From positions 310,001 to 374,000 of the forward strand of contig CAZKVC010000001.1 of assembly GCA_964556115.1 (NCBI GenBank): 64,000 nt of DNA, in the 5' to 3' direction. The notes under the pieces are model-generated. The model had not been told where the DNA came from. It saw only the letters and a list, made by a program, of their open reading frames with translations, and ran no database searches. A program made the translations under genes and the position numbers. This DNA comes from Parvularcula sp964556115 (GTDB lineage: Bacteria > Pseudomonadota > Alphaproteobacteria > Caulobacterales > Parvularculaceae). Shown here piece by piece: positions 42,820-52,185 of this stretch. Every line of letters starts with the position of its first letter. The first letter of the stretch is position 1.

Positions 42820-43730
42820 AGGCGAGACGTCTTGGACTGATCCTGCCGCTGGTCATTTTCACTATCGCTTTCGCGGTCTACAGCTTCGTCTGGCAGAAAG
42901 GCGCCGGGCGCATGGCGGAGGAGATCGCCCTGTTCGCCGAGCGTGAGGAAGTAGCGGGCCGCGCTTTCAGCTATAGCGAGATCGACGTTGCAGGCTACCC
43001 GTTCACTCTGCGTGGTACGCTGACGGATGTGCGTTGGCAGACCGATCTCTTCGGGGAGTTCGAGGCGGAGGAGGTTGTGATCGTCACCCTGCCTTCCGAT
43101 CCCAGCCGCATCATCTTCGCGCCACAGGGCGAGAAGACCCTGACCCTCGGCGAGACGCCTTACGATCTTGATGCGGAGGACCTTCGGTTCAGTCTCGAAG
43201 AGGATTTCGCCGCCATGGAGGGACACGTCCTTTCCCTGCGCTCCGGCGACAGCGAGATTACGCTGGGCGACATCATCGTCAACCGCCAGCGCCTCAATGC
43301 CGAAGAGGCCATCGCCGTTTCGGTCCGGCACCTGCGGCTGAATGGCGAAGATGACGTGCACGTCCCTTTCTTCGACATGGCTGCGTCGCGTGGCCCGAGA
43401 AGCCTGACCATCGCGGCGGCGGACCTCGCCATTCAGGAACCGGACGATCCGTCTCCGACGCAATTGACGGCCAAGGGCGACCTTCGATCGGGCCAGGATA
43501 ACCGCCTCTCTGGGCAAGTGGACGTCAAGTTCAAGAACGAAGGCCCGCTTCTCGCCATCCTCGGAAATGCCGGCGCCTTCGACGAGGATACGCTTCTTAC
43601 GGCGAGCTCGATCATCGGCATGATGACGGAGTCCGGCACGAAGGAAGTCACCCTTCCCCTGAGCCTCGACGATGGCAGGCTGCGCCTCGGCCCGGTGCCG
43701 CTCGGCGCGGTGCCGCCCATCAGTCTCTAA
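42816..43730 (+). CDS. DUF2125 domain-containing protein
   Basis: The 304-residue protein has one N-terminal transmembrane helix (LGLILPLVIFTIAFAVYSFVW) and a large periplasmic beta-rich part containing the VAGYPFTLRGTLTDVRW segment typical of DUF2125 proteins. The family is found almost only in alphaproteobacteria and resembles AsmA-like or barrel-linked proteins; its function is unknown. It overlaps plsC by four bases and converges on hisC, overlapping its end by 11 bases. Confidence 0.78.
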   Translation: MKARRLGLILPLVIFTIAFAVYSFVWQKGAGRMAEEIALFAEREEVAGRAFSYSEIDVAGYPFTLRGTLTDVRWQTDLFGEFEAEEVVIVTLPSDPSRIIFAPQGEKTLTLGETPYDLDAEDLRFSLEEDFAAMEGHVLSLRSGDSEITLGDIIVNRQRLNAEEAIAVSVRHLRLNGEDDVHVPFFDMAASRGPRSLTIAAADLAIQEPDDPSPTQLTAKGDLRSGQDNRLSGQVDVKFKNEGPLLAILGNAGAFDEDTLLTASSIIGMMTESGTKEVTLPLSLDDGRLRLGPVPLGAVPPISL

Positions 43731-44808
43731 GGGCAGCCGTCAGAAAAGCATCGTTGGCTTCTCGGCTCCCGATGCTGACCCGCAGGAACCCTGGAAGGTT
43801 CGAGCTCATCAGCGAACGCACGAAGACGCCTTCGTTCTCGAGTTTCCGGCGAAAGGCCGATGCGCTGGCCTCGCTGCCGAAGTCGATCAGGATGAAATTG
43901 GCTTCGGTCGCCCTCACCGTGAAGCCCGCCTGGCGGAGCTCTGCGGAAAGGCGCGCCATTTCTTCAGTGTTGTGACGACGGTTTCGCGCCACGAAATCCT
44001 GATCACCAAGGGCGGCTTCGGCGGCGGCGAGTGCGGGCGCCGAGACATTGAACGGCCCGCGTACCCGGTTCAGGACCCCGATCACCGACGAAGGGCCGTA
44101 AAGCCAGCCGACGCGAAGGCCACCAAGCCCGTAGATCTTGGAAAATGTCCGGGTCATGACGACATTGTCGGCGCCGGATTCTTCTGCTTCCCGCACGAGG
44201 GCCGGGCCAGGATCGTAGTCGTCGCTCTCGATATACTCCGCATAAGCTGCATCGAGCACCAGCATGATGTCGCTGCGTAGCCCCGCGCGCAGACGCCGGA
44301 CCTCGTCATCATCGAGCCGCGTGCCGGTTGGGTTGTTCGGGTTGGCGAGAAACACCAGCTTCGTCCGCTCCGTCACCGCGGCGAGGAGGTTGTCGACATC
44401 AGCCGTCAGATCTGTTTCCTCGGCCATGACGGGGCGGCACCCCTCGGCCATCGCGGCGATCGGGTAGTAGGAAAAGCCGTGGCGCGTCATGAGGACATCG
44501 TCGCCGGGGCTCGTATAGCTGCGCACCATCAGGCTGAGGAGTTCGTCCGAGCCGTTGCCGACGATCAGACGTTCCGGCTCCAGATCATGCAGCTTCGCAA
44601 GACCTGCGCGAAGCCCCTCCGCATCGGCCGCGGGGTAGAGATGTGCGTTCGCGGCCACCTGCTTCAGCGCTTCGACAGCGGAGGGGGACGGGCCGAGCGC
44701 GCTTTCGTTCGAAGAAAGCTTGTAACTCGGGCCCGCCGTCCTGCGGCTCCTGCCGGGAACGTATGGGGCGATGTCGAGGAGGCCGGGCCGCGGGGTCGGT
44801 TTCGTCAT
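43720..44808 (-). CDS. hisC: histidinol-phosphate aminotransferase
   Basis: From the ATG at 44808 the protein has 362 residues, the usual HisC length; the frame is open for another 130 codons upstream, but those are not conserved. It shows YKLSSNESALGPSPSAVEAL at the N terminus, the FLANPNNPTG motif, and the PLP-lysine in TFSKIYGLGGLRVGW. It transfers the amino group in histidine synthesis and may also act on aromatic acids. No other his gene is in the window. The methyltransferase gene lies 32 bases upstream on the same strand. Confidence 0.9.
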   Translation of the reverse strand: MTKPTPRPGLLDIAPYVPGRSRRTAGPSYKLSSNESALGPSPSAVEALKQVAANAHLYPAADAEGLRAGLAKLHDLEPERLIVGNGSDELLSLMVRSYTSPGDDVLMTRHGFSYYPIAAMAEGCRPVMAEETDLTADVDNLLAAVTERTKLVFLANPNNPTGTRLDDDEVRRLRAGLRSDIMLVLDAAYAEYIESDDYDPGPALVREAEESGADNVVMTRTFSKIYGLGGLRVGWLYGPSSVIGVLNRVRGPFNVSAPALAAAEAALGDQDFVARNRRHNTEEMARLSAELRQAGFTVRATEANFILIDFGSEASASAFRRKLENEGVFVRSLMSSNLPGFLRVSIGSREANDAFLTAALRD

Positions 44809-44840
44809 GGGCGCCTCATGCCGCAAGGACCGGGCCTTGC

Positions 44841-45593
44841 CTAGCGTTTGTCGCGCGCCGCGGGACGACGCTCTGCCGCGGCCGCGGGCCGCCTTGCGCC
44901 GCCGAAGATCGGCGCCAGCACCTCCGCTTTGCTGCCGGAGGCCGGAACCGCGAGGGAACGGCGTGCCTCGGTCAGGACGAGGCCAGCGATATTGGGCAGG
45001 GGAATGGCCAGCGGCTCGAGCCTCTCCGCGGTCCGCTCCCACAAGGGGGCGAGGGGCAGAAGACGCGCGGTGGGCGGGAAATAGAGCGCGGACGCCTGCG
45101 CTGTCGGAGCGAAGAAGACGCTGCCGAGAAGCTGGGTGAGCTGCCTGCGCGAGAACGCCCGCCCGGCTGCGAGGGGCGAGTTCTCGAACAGGGTCCATAG
45201 CCCGTGCCGGTTGGCCACAGCGACGATCAGCCGGCCGTCATCGGCGAGCACCCGCCACGCTTCCCGCAGGAGCCTGCGCGGGTCCGAGGCCTCTTCAAGG
45301 GCGTGGAAGAGGAGGAGCCTGTCCACCGAAGCATCGCGCAGGGGTAGCCGCTCATCCTCGATCAGGACCTCGCGCCCGCCCGCGATCGCGCCTGCACCCT
45401 GAGGCGCCAGGGAAATGACCCGTTCGGACTTCGAAAACACCCTGAGGAAGGGAGTTGTGTAGCCGATCCCGGCGATCCGGAGCCCGCCGCCATCGCCCCA
45501 GGCATCGGTCAGCTTCTGGCGCACCACCGCTGAAGCCTTTTGCCCAAGCGGGCTGGCGTAGAACGCCGCAAGATCTTCGCTGCTGGTGCGCAT
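44841..45593 (-). CDS. SAM-dependent methyltransferase
   Basis: The 250-residue protein has a class I methyltransferase domain: VASIGIGYTTPFLR-like strand followed by a nucleotide loop, then LPLRDASVDRLLLFHALEEASDPRRLLREAWRVLADDGRLIVAVANR, which matches the Methyltransf_11 signature. The last ~80 residues form a separate region with no clear fold. The start at 45593 is preferred because GGAGA lies five bases upstream; the frame is open to 45656. The substrate is unknown. It is divergent from gloB with a short gap. Confidence 0.78.
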   Translation of the reverse strand: MRTSSEDLAAFYASPLGQKASAVVRQKLTDAWGDGGGLRIAGIGYTTPFLRVFSKSERVISLAPQGAGAIAGGREVLIEDERLPLRDASVDRLLLFHALEEASDPRRLLREAWRVLADDGRLIVAVANRHGLWTLFENSPLAAGRAFSRRQLTQLLGSVFFAPTAQASALYFPPTARLLPLAPLWERTAERLEPLAIPLPNIAGLVLTEARRSLAVPASGSKAEVLAPIFGGARRPAAAAERRPAARDKR

Positions 45594-45654
45594 CAGGTCT
45601 CCATTGCCGCGGCCCGGGTGGCGCCGCGCTGCGTCTCTATCTAGGATGGAAACC

Positions 45655-46437
45655 ATGACTGTGCATCATCTCGGCCCACTCACGATTCACCAATTCCCCT
45701 GCCTGTCGGACAATTACGGCTTTCTGGTGGAGGACAAGACCAGCGGCAAGGTCGCGGCCATCGACACGCCGGACGGCATCGCCATCGCCGAGAAGGCGGA
45801 GAAACTTGGCCTGACAGTCGATTTCATCTTCAACACCCACTGGCACCCCGATCATATCGGCGGGAACCGCGAACTGGTTGAGCGGTTCGGGGCGAAGGTC
45901 ATCGCCCCCGACGAGGGCGGCAAGATCGCTCCGGCCGACCGGCGTGTGGAAGACGGCGACGATGTCCATCTTGGGGCGACCCTCTTCAAGGTGATCGCAG
46001 TGCCGGGCCATACGCTGGGGCACATCGCCTATCATGTGCCTGAAGCGAAAGCGGTTTTCGTCGGCGATACGCTTTTCTCCCTCGGTTGCGGTCGAATGTT
46101 CGAAGGTGATCCGGAAGGCTTCTGGGCCTCGCTGCTTCGCCTTCGGGCACTGGAAGACGAGACGGTGGTCTTCTGTGCCCATGAATACACCGCCGCGAAT
46201 GCCCGCTTCGCCCTGTCGGTGGAGCCGGAGAACGAAGCCCTCAAGGCCAAGGCCAAGGCCGTCGACCGGACACGCTCCGAAGGAAAGCCGACCGTGCCGG
46301 TCATGCTTGGCGACGAGAAGCGCCTCAATCCCTTCCTGCGTGCCGACAACCCCGAGATGGCGGTGGCCATGGGCCTGGAAGGTGCCAAGGCCCCCGACAT
46401 CTTCGCCGCATTGAGGGCGGGCAAGGATAAGTTTTGA
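45655..46437 (+). CDS. gloB: hydroxyacylglutathione hydrolase (glyoxalase II)
   Basis: The 260-residue metallo-beta-lactamase-fold enzyme has the metal motif NTHWHPDHIGGN (about 60-71), VPGHTLGHIAYHV, FVGDTLFSLGCGRMFEG and the C-terminal substrate domain with NPFLRADNPEM. It cleaves S-lactoylglutathione to lactate and glutathione. ATG at 45655 or 45646 could start it; 45655 has AGGATGG ahead. It overlaps the TTG start of the next gene by four bases. Confidence 0.93.
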   Translation: MTVHHLGPLTIHQFPCLSDNYGFLVEDKTSGKVAAIDTPDGIAIAEKAEKLGLTVDFIFNTHWHPDHIGGNRELVERFGAKVIAPDEGGKIAPADRRVEDGDDVHLGATLFKVIAVPGHTLGHIAYHVPEAKAVFVGDTLFSLGCGRMFEGDPEGFWASLLRLRALEDETVVFCAHEYTAANARFALSVEPENEALKAKAKAVDRTRSEGKPTVPVMLGDEKRLNPFLRADNPEMAVAMGLEGAKAPDIFAALRAGKDKF

Positions 46438-46826
46438 GCCTCACCGAGGTCATTTCGCGCCGCCAGATGCGCCCGCATCCCTTCGAAGGCCACTGGGCGC
46501 CGCTCTCCACCGATCCCGAGAGCGGCTTTCTTCAGTGCCTCAGCGCCACCGAAGAGGCATACTGGCACCGCATTTCCGCCGAAGTCTCCTACAAGGTTGT
46601 CGAAGGCGGCCCCCTGGCCGTCAGCGTGTGCGAGGACGGTGAGACGGCAAAGGGACGGCAACTTCTCAGCGGCGAACCAGCCCTCACGGTGAGAGAGGGG
46701 GCGGCGCGTACCCTTTCCTGCCTCGGCGCCTACGTTCTCTTCGAAGTAACGTCCCGGCCTCCGACAGGTCCTGCGGAGCGCGACCTGATGCCCGATGGCT
46801 GGTACCCGAAGCCTAAGCAAGGATAA
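46434..46826 (+). CDS. cupin-like protein (DUF985-related), unknown function
   Basis: The 130-residue protein has MRPHPFEGHWAPL and YWHRISAEVSYKVVEGGPLAVSVCEDG, which recall the cupin_5/DUF985 family, with histidines less well conserved than in metal-binding members. It begins with TTG overlapping the gloB stop (TTGA) and is therefore translationally coupled with glyoxalase II. A role is not evident. Confidence 0.6.
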   Translation: MSLTEVISRRQMRPHPFEGHWAPLSTDPESGFLQCLSATEEAYWHRISAEVSYKVVEGGPLAVSVCEDGETAKGRQLLSGEPALTVREGAARTLSCLGAYVLFEVTSRPPTGPAERDLMPDGWYPKPKQG

Positions 46827-46829
46827 CCG

Positions 46830-47348
46830 ATGCTGGAAGTGCGGGAACGACACGTCAGAGGCGACGAAGCCGTCAATGCGGCAAGGCTCCTCGGCTATGC
46901 GGGGCTGATCCCTTTCGCGGCCCTACCGCTCATCGAGCTCATGAGCGACTATGTCAGCGAAGAGCTTCTGAGCGAGGGACGGCTTCTCGTCCTTTTCTAC
47001 GGCGTCGTCATCCTGTCCTTCATGAGCGGTTGCCGCTGGGCCCTTCGGGTGATCGACCCCGAGCAGGGCGCCCTCGCCCCTTTCGCAGGCTTTCTCGGTG
47101 CGGTCGCGCCACCGTTGATCGCTTGGGTCCTTGTCCTTTTGCCAGAAGCGTCAGAGCGGCTGTCCCTCGATCTATGGCTGCGGTTCACCATCCTCGCCGG
47201 GCTTCTGGTGGTGGTCTTCCTGCAGGATCTCGCCCACCGGCGGCAGGGTGGCCCCTTGCCGGACTGGTACTGGCATCTTCGCATTCACCTGACCGCAGGC
47301 GCAGCCGGAAGCATTCTGCTGGGCGTCCTGATCGCGGCCTTCGCCTGA
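46830..47348 (+). CDS. DUF3429 membrane protein
   Basis: The 172-residue protein has five hydrophobic helices, with LGYAGLIPFAALPLI at the start, GVVILSFMSGCRWAL in the middle and RHIHLTAGAAGSILLGVLIAA at the end (the DUF3429 pattern). The family is small, membrane-embedded and uncharacterised. It follows the cupin gene by three bases, making a gloB-cupin-DUF3429 run. It converges with pdeM with no bases between the stops. Confidence 0.72.
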   Translation: MLEVRERHVRGDEAVNAARLLGYAGLIPFAALPLIELMSDYVSEELLSEGRLLVLFYGVVILSFMSGCRWALRVIDPEQGALAPFAGFLGAVAPPLIAWVLVLLPEASERLSLDLWLRFTILAGLLVVVFLQDLAHRRQGGPLPDWYWHLRIHLTAGAAGSILLGVLIAAFA

Positions 47349-48077
47349 TCAGCGCACCCAGCTTGGCGGCGGGGTGTCGGGCCTCAGGCTGCGGGTCGGC
47401 ACGGCGTAGACCCGCGACTTGCCGCAGAGATGGGCCTGAAAGCTTGCCGGGAAAACCGGCGCGAAGGCCTTATCGAGAACGTTGAGCCCCCCGGTGAAGG
47501 CGCCGAAGGCCGGCATCACCATCCGCTCGCCATCGGTGACGAAAGCGGGCCGGCGCACGCCACGGCCGTTCTTCTCCGCGATGGCGCAGGGGTGAAGGTG
47601 GCCTGCGACCTGCCAGCCTTCCGCATCGTTCGGCTCGTGAACGAAGAGAAGCCCTGCGATCTCGGCGGTCTCGTGGGCGGTGCCGCGAAAACGCTTCGGG
47701 GGCAGCGGGTCGTGGTTGCCGAGGATCCAGATCCACTCCGCCGCCCCGCAGAGCCGCTCGAGACGCGCCGCGTCGCGCTCATCCATCCGCCCCTCCGCCT
47801 CCCGGTCGTGAAAGGCGTCGCCGAGTGAAAGCACGGTCTTCGGGCGGCAGAGCCGCATCAGCCGCTCCAACCCGTCGAGGGTCGCACGGGTGTCATAGGG
47901 CGGCAGGAACTGGCCCCGCCGGGCGAAATGCGAGCCCTTCTCGAAGTGAAGGTCCGAGACCACCAGAAGACGCTCCTCCGGCAGCCACATCGCGCCCGAG
48001 CAGTCGAGCACAATCTCCCGCCCCGCGAGAAGCACCGAGCCCGGAAGGCAGGAATGTGTTGCCGCTGTTGCACCCAT
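47349..48077 (-). CDS. pdeM: metallophosphoesterase of the PdeM type
   Basis: The 242-residue protein has the metallophosphoesterase motifs VVSDLHFEKGS, SLGDAFHD, ILGNHDPL and VAGHLHPCA. It also has the PdeM features FARRGQFLPPYDTRATLDGL and FVHEP. PdeM is a DNA-end processing enzyme that occurs in ligase-associated repair sets with a Lhr-type helicase, exonuclease and ligase. None of these partners is next to it here, so it is either a lone member or the rest lies elsewhere. Confidence 0.88.
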   Translation of the reverse strand: MGATAATHSCLPGSVLLAGREIVLDCSGAMWLPEERLLVVSDLHFEKGSHFARRGQFLPPYDTRATLDGLERLMRLCRPKTVLSLGDAFHDREAEGRMDERDAARLERLCGAAEWIWILGNHDPLPPKRFRGTAHETAEIAGLLFVHEPNDAEGWQVAGHLHPCAIAEKNGRGVRRPAFVTDGERMVMPAFGAFTGGLNVLDKAFAPVFPASFQAHLCGKSRVYAVPTRSLRPDTPPPSWVR

Positions 48078-48242
48078 GTTCTCCCCCTAGCCCGGCAAAA
48101 ACGCCGGTGGAAAGAACCGGTTGGCAATGTGGACAAATTGAATCGGTCGCCTGTCCCTCGCGCCCCGGGCGAGACGGTCAAACATTTCGAAGGATAATCG
48201 AGATAATCTAACGCCGCAGGGTATTGGGGAAGGGTCGCAAGC

Positions 48243-49481
48243 ATGACCGGCATGGGCCACAATAACGATCCGTCGCCCGAGAAGCTTCTCGAGGCCGTTA
48301 CGGATCTCCTCCTGACGACGCGCTCCTACCAGTCGAGCGCCGACAGGGCTTACGCGAACGAACTGGCCGCGCGGGTCATCACCGACCTTCCGCGCAGCCA
48401 CCATATCAAGGCGGCCGAGATCGTCAGCAAGCTGTCCGATCCGCCCGAAGCGCTCCTTCGGCAACTCACCTTCCTGTCCCTCGAAGCGGCGCAGGTGATC
48501 CTCCAGTCGCGGCACATTACCGATGCCATCCTGATGGAGGCGGCGTCGAAGAACATCGACTACCGCCGCATCGTCGCGCGCCGTCCGCAATTGAGCGAAC
48601 CTGTGGTGAACAGGCTCCTCTTCTTCGAAGAGATCGAGATCGAGAACCTTGTTCTACCGCGCACGGAGTTTCCGCTTTCGAGCGCCCGCGCCAGCCGGCT
48701 GATCGACCGGGCCGAGCCGGGCTCGCTCCTTGCGAGCATGCTGGCGCGCCGGGGCAACCTGTCCCCACGCTTGAGCCTCAGGCTTTTCTGGAAGGTCGAG
48801 GGCGGCGCCCGTCAGCAGATCCTCCAGCGCTTCAACATCAACCCGATCTTCGCGGCCAAGATCTTCTCCAAGGTCCTCGGCCCCAATGCCTCTGGCTATG
48901 GCAAGGTGCCCTTCGACAACATCGCACGGCTGATCGCGATGGCCCAATCCACCGCAGACAACGCATCGGCCGCGAAGCCGAAGGACATTGAGCGTCTCCT
49001 CTGCGATTTCAGGGGCTCGTCGAACACCTACAACGCAGAGAAACTGGCGCGGATCGCGCAGATCTCCCCGGAACTCGCCCAGTATATCCGCGACGACCAC
49101 CACGGGGACAGTTTCGCCGTGCTGGCCGCCGCCCTGGGTGCTGACGAGAAGGCAATGAAGCGTCTTGCCGCGATCAAGCCCGTCCAGCACGGCACACGGT
49201 CGGCATTCTCGCAGGAAGACCGTGAGCGGATCTTCGCGTTGGGCTGCAGCCTCAGCCAGCCGGCGGCGGTGGCGATCCTCAGCTACTGGGACCTCGACCT
49301 TCTCGAGAGCAAGAGCGAGAAGGCGCGGCGCGACCTCGAGATGGACATTCAGGACATCAAGGAGCGCCTGTCCGAGATCGCCGAGCCGGAGGCGGACGAT
49401 ACGCCTGCGGAGCCCGAAGAGCCCAAACCGACAATCGAGCAGGAAGCGAAGAAGAGCTTCGGCATCTTCGGGCGGAAGTGA
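48243..49481 (+). CDS. DUF2336 helical-repeat protein
   Basis: The 412-residue protein is almost all alpha-helical with HEAT-like units (ITDLPRSHHIKAAEIVSKLSD, LLRQLTFLSLEAAQVILQSR and similar), no enzyme motif, and an acidic C-terminal tail before KKSFGIFGRK. DUF2336 proteins are restricted to alphaproteobacteria and uncharacterised. It is divergent from pdeM over 165 bases and convergent with dcd at the other end. Confidence 0.65.
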   Translation: MTGMGHNNDPSPEKLLEAVTDLLLTTRSYQSSADRAYANELAARVITDLPRSHHIKAAEIVSKLSDPPEALLRQLTFLSLEAAQVILQSRHITDAILMEAASKNIDYRRIVARRPQLSEPVVNRLLFFEEIEIENLVLPRTEFPLSSARASRLIDRAEPGSLLASMLARRGNLSPRLSLRLFWKVEGGARQQILQRFNINPIFAAKIFSKVLGPNASGYGKVPFDNIARLIAMAQSTADNASAAKPKDIERLLCDFRGSSNTYNAEKLARIAQISPELAQYIRDDHHGDSFAVLAAALGADEKAMKRLAAIKPVQHGTRSAFSQEDRERIFALGCSLSQPAAVAILSYWDLDLLESKSEKARRDLEMDIQDIKERLSEIAEPEADDTPAEPEEPKPTIEQEAKKSFGIFGRK

Positions 49482-49484
49482 CGT

Positions 49485-50528
49485 CTACGTCCTGAAGTGT
49501 TTGGAAAGCCGCAGCCCCTGCCCCTGGTAGTTCGATGACGGATCGGCGCCGTAGAGCCGGTCCGGCTCCTCGGCCAGCTCTTCATAGGTGAGCCGCGCGA
49601 CCCTCTGGCCGTGCTCGAGGATCATCGGAACATCGAAACCACGCACCTCCAGGACCCCGCGGCTCGGCGCCGACAGGCCGAAACCGGGGTCGAAGAAGCC
49701 GGCGTAATGCGCCCGGAACGCGCCAAGCTCGTGGTCGATCGCCACCATCTCGGCGGCAAGCCCGGAAGGGATCTTCACGGTCTCGCGGCTGGCGAGGATA
49801 TAGAACTCGTCCGGGTCCAGGGTGATATAACCGTCGCGGGGTGCACGGATGGGCTCGAAATAGTCCTCGGCGATCAGGGCGGCCTTCTTGTCCACATCAA
49901 TCAGCCCCGCATGGGGCCGCGCGCGCCAGCCGACGATGCCGCCGTCACCGCGAAGATCGACACCGAGATTGAGGCCACCCGCCACATCGCCCTCGCCCAG
50001 ATGCTCCGCCAGCGCCGCATCGCTGACCGGGGCCTCTCCCCGCCTGATCCTGATCTGGTTCAGGGTCGATCCCGACCTTACGAGGATCGGGAAGGTACGT
50101 GGACAAATTTCGAGGAACAGCTTGCCCTGATAGCCGGCCGGGACCTTTTCGTAGCCGTCATGATGCTCGGTCAGAAGGCGGACGAAGACGTCGATCCGCC
50201 CCGTCGAACTCTTGGGGTTCGAGGCTGCCGAAAGGTCTTCGGGCAGCGCCAACCCTTCGCGCAGTTCGACGATGTAGACGCAGCCCCGCTCGAGCACTGC
50301 GCCGCCTTCGAGGTCGAGCGTATGGAGGGTCAGCGCGTCCAGGCGGTCCTTCAGGGACGCCCCACGGCTGGGCCTGAAGGCTGCCCTGACGCGCCTTGCC
50401 GTGCTGCCGAGGGTGAGGTCGAGACTGGCCGGTTGCAGCTGGGTTTCGCCGATCGGGCCCTTCACAGCCCCGTGATCGACCAGCTCCCGCAGGCTCGCAC
50501 GGCTCAAGACCCCTGTATTTCCCGGCAT
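49485..50528 (-). CDS. dcd: 2-deoxycytidine 5-triphosphate deaminase, double-domain type
   Basis: From the ATG at 50528 the protein has 347 residues, about twice a standard Dcd, the form common in alphaproteobacteria where two dUTPase-like domains are fused. Motifs include QLQPASLDLTLGSTARRV in the first half and ILASRETVKIPSGLAAEMVAIDHELGAFRAHYAGFFDPGF in the second, followed by QRVARLTYEELAE. It deaminates dCTP to dUTP for thymidylate synthesis. It is divergent from apaG. Confidence 0.87.
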   Translation of the reverse strand: MPGNTGVLSRASLRELVDHGAVKGPIGETQLQPASLDLTLGSTARRVRAAFRPSRGASLKDRLDALTLHTLDLEGGAVLERGCVYIVELREGLALPEDLSAASNPKSSTGRIDVFVRLLTEHHDGYEKVPAGYQGKLFLEICPRTFPILVRSGSTLNQIRIRRGEAPVSDAALAEHLGEGDVAGGLNLGVDLRGDGGIVGWRARPHAGLIDVDKKAALIAEDYFEPIRAPRDGYITLDPDEFYILASRETVKIPSGLAAEMVAIDHELGAFRAHYAGFFDPGFGLSAPSRGVLEVRGFDVPMILEHGQRVARLTYEELAEEPDRLYGADPSSNYQGQGLRLSKHFRT

Positions 50529-50643
50529 CGTCACTATCTTTCCTGGAGTGGCCGGACTGCTTGGCGCCCGCCGGCTACGCTGGTCAAGACGGGCGCTAGA
50601 GGGTAACACTTTGGACGGTACGCACGAAGAGGAGGGCATGGAC

Positions 50644-51060
50644 ATGGACGACGACCTCGAAGGCCTCATTTCCGAGGCGACCACCGATGGTATCCGTATC
50701 CGCGTCTGCTCGGACTATCTCGACGATGAGTCCGCGCCCGACGAGGGCCGCTATGTGTGGGCCTATACGGTTCGGATCGACAATGATTCGCCGCGCAGCG
50801 TGACCCTGCTGCGACGCACGTGGCACGTCGCCGATTCGCTCGGTCAGAGCTTCGTTGTCGAAGGCGACGGCGTGGTGGGCGAGCAGCCGATCCTGCGTCC
50901 CGGCGATGCGTTCGAATACACCTCCGGCACGCCGCTCGGTGCGCCTTCGGGGATGATGTTCGGCGCCTACGAGATGAACGGCGAAGACGGCGAGAGCTTC
51001 GAGGTCATGATCCCGCCTTTCTCCCTCGACAGCCCCTTCGACAGCCGCCGGATGAGCTGA
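50644..51060 (+). CDS. apaG: ApaG (ApaG/DUF525 domain protein)
   Basis: The 138-residue protein has the ApaG fold: VCSDYLDDESAPDEGRYVWAYTVRIDNDS, LLRRTWHVADSLG, GVVGEQPILRPGDAFEYTSG and SFEVMIPPFSL. Bacterial ApaG is linked to cobalt resistance and stress and binds nucleotide or phosphate ligands through a fibronectin-III-like fold. The start at 50644 is eight bases after AGGAGG; an ATG at 50638 is too close to it. It is followed by trpS after 63 bases. Confidence 0.88.
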   Translation: MDDDLEGLISEATTDGIRIRVCSDYLDDESAPDEGRYVWAYTVRIDNDSPRSVTLLRRTWHVADSLGQSFVVEGDGVVGEQPILRPGDAFEYTSGTPLGAPSGMMFGAYEMNGEDGESFEVMIPPFSLDSPFDSRRMS

Positions 51061-51123
51061 CCGGTTCGAGCCGCGCCGATGGCCTAGCGGAACCCTTCCG
51101 CTTGGGCTAACGGGCGGCTCATC

Positions 51124-52140
51124 ATGACTCAGCACAAAAAGCGCGTTCTTTCCGGCGTCCAGCCGACCGGCAATCTTCACCTCGGCAACTACCTTGGCGC
51201 CATCAAGCAGTGGGTGGCCATGCAGGACAGCCATGAGAGCCTGTTCTGCATAGTCGACCTGCATGCCATCACCCTGCCCCAGGACCCCAGGGAGCTGCGC
51301 CATTCGACCCGTGAGGTCGCCGCAGCCTACCTTGCCGCGGGGATCGACCCGGCTCGTTCGGCCATTTTCCACCAGTCCGCCGTTCCCGCCCATGCGGAGC
51401 TTTCCTGGATCCTCTCCTGCATCGCCCGCATGGGATGGCTGAACCGGATGACCCAGTTCAAGGACAAGGCGGGCAAGGACAAGGAGAAGGCCTCGGTCGG
51501 GCTTTACGTCTACCCCGTGCTGATGGCCGCAGACATTCTCGCTTACAAGGCGACCCACGTGCCCGTGGGCGCCGACCAGAAGCAGCATCTCGAACTCGCC
51601 CGCGATATCGCGGCGAAATTCAACAACGATATGGATGCTGAGGACTTCTTCCCCCTGCCCGAGCCGATGATCCAGGGCAGCGGCACCCGCGTGATGTCCT
51701 TACGCGACGGCACGGCGAAGATGTCGAAATCGGACCCCTCGGACCTCTCGCGCATCACCTTCACCGATGATGCCGACACCATCGCGAAGAAGTTCAAGAA
51801 GGCGAAGTCCGATGCGGATGTTCTGCCCTCGGAAGAAGCGGGCCTCGAAGGCCGGCCGGAGGCGATCAACCTCGTCAACATCTATGCCGCCCTCGCCGAA
51901 GAGCGCGTCGAGGACACCCTCGCCCGCTTCGGCGGCCAGGGTTTCGGCGCGCTGAAGCCTGCTCTTGCCGAGCTTGCGGTGGAGAAACTGGCGCCGATCT
52001 CCCAGAGAATGCGCGAGCTGATGGCCGAGCCGGACGAGATCGACCGCATCCTGACCGATGGGGCCGAGCGCGCCGATGCGATCGCCACCCCGGTCCTGCG
52101 CGAGGTCAAGGACATCATGGGCTTTCTTCCGAGGGGTTAA
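51124..52140 (+). CDS. trpS: tryptophanyl-tRNA synthetase
   Basis: The 338-residue class I synthetase has the HIGH-like PTGNLHLGNYLGA near residue 11, DLHAITLPQDP, and KMSKS at about residue 199. It charges tRNA-Trp in the cytoplasm. It is downstream of apaG on the same strand and is followed by a short hairpin with a T-run and then a structured gap of 287 bases before the convergent eda gene. Confidence 0.97.
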   Translation: MTQHKKRVLSGVQPTGNLHLGNYLGAIKQWVAMQDSHESLFCIVDLHAITLPQDPRELRHSTREVAAAYLAAGIDPARSAIFHQSAVPAHAELSWILSCIARMGWLNRMTQFKDKAGKDKEKASVGLYVYPVLMAADILAYKATHVPVGADQKQHLELARDIAAKFNNDMDAEDFFPLPEPMIQGSGTRVMSLRDGTAKMSKSDPSDLSRITFTDDADTIAKKFKKAKSDADVLPSEEAGLEGRPEAINLVNIYAALAEERVEDTLARFGGQGFGALKPALAELAVEKLAPISQRMRELMAEPDEIDRILTDGAERADAIATPVLREVKDIMGFLPRG

Positions 52141-52154
52141 GCCAGCACCTTCAT

Positions 52155-52173
52155 CCGCCCGTGGGCGGCTTTT
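52155..52173 (+). terminator. weak intrinsic terminator after trpS
   Basis: CCGCC (52155-52159) pairs with GGCGG (52164-52168) across a four-base loop and is followed by CTTTT. The stem is short, so termination may be incomplete and read into the structured region beyond. Confidence 0.5.
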
Positions 52174-52185
52174 CAGAGCGGGGGT

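Noticed and set aside
44809..45198. A 130-residue N-terminal extension of hisC
   Set aside because: It overlaps the methyltransferase gene and is not conserved; the ATG at 44808 gives normal HisC length.
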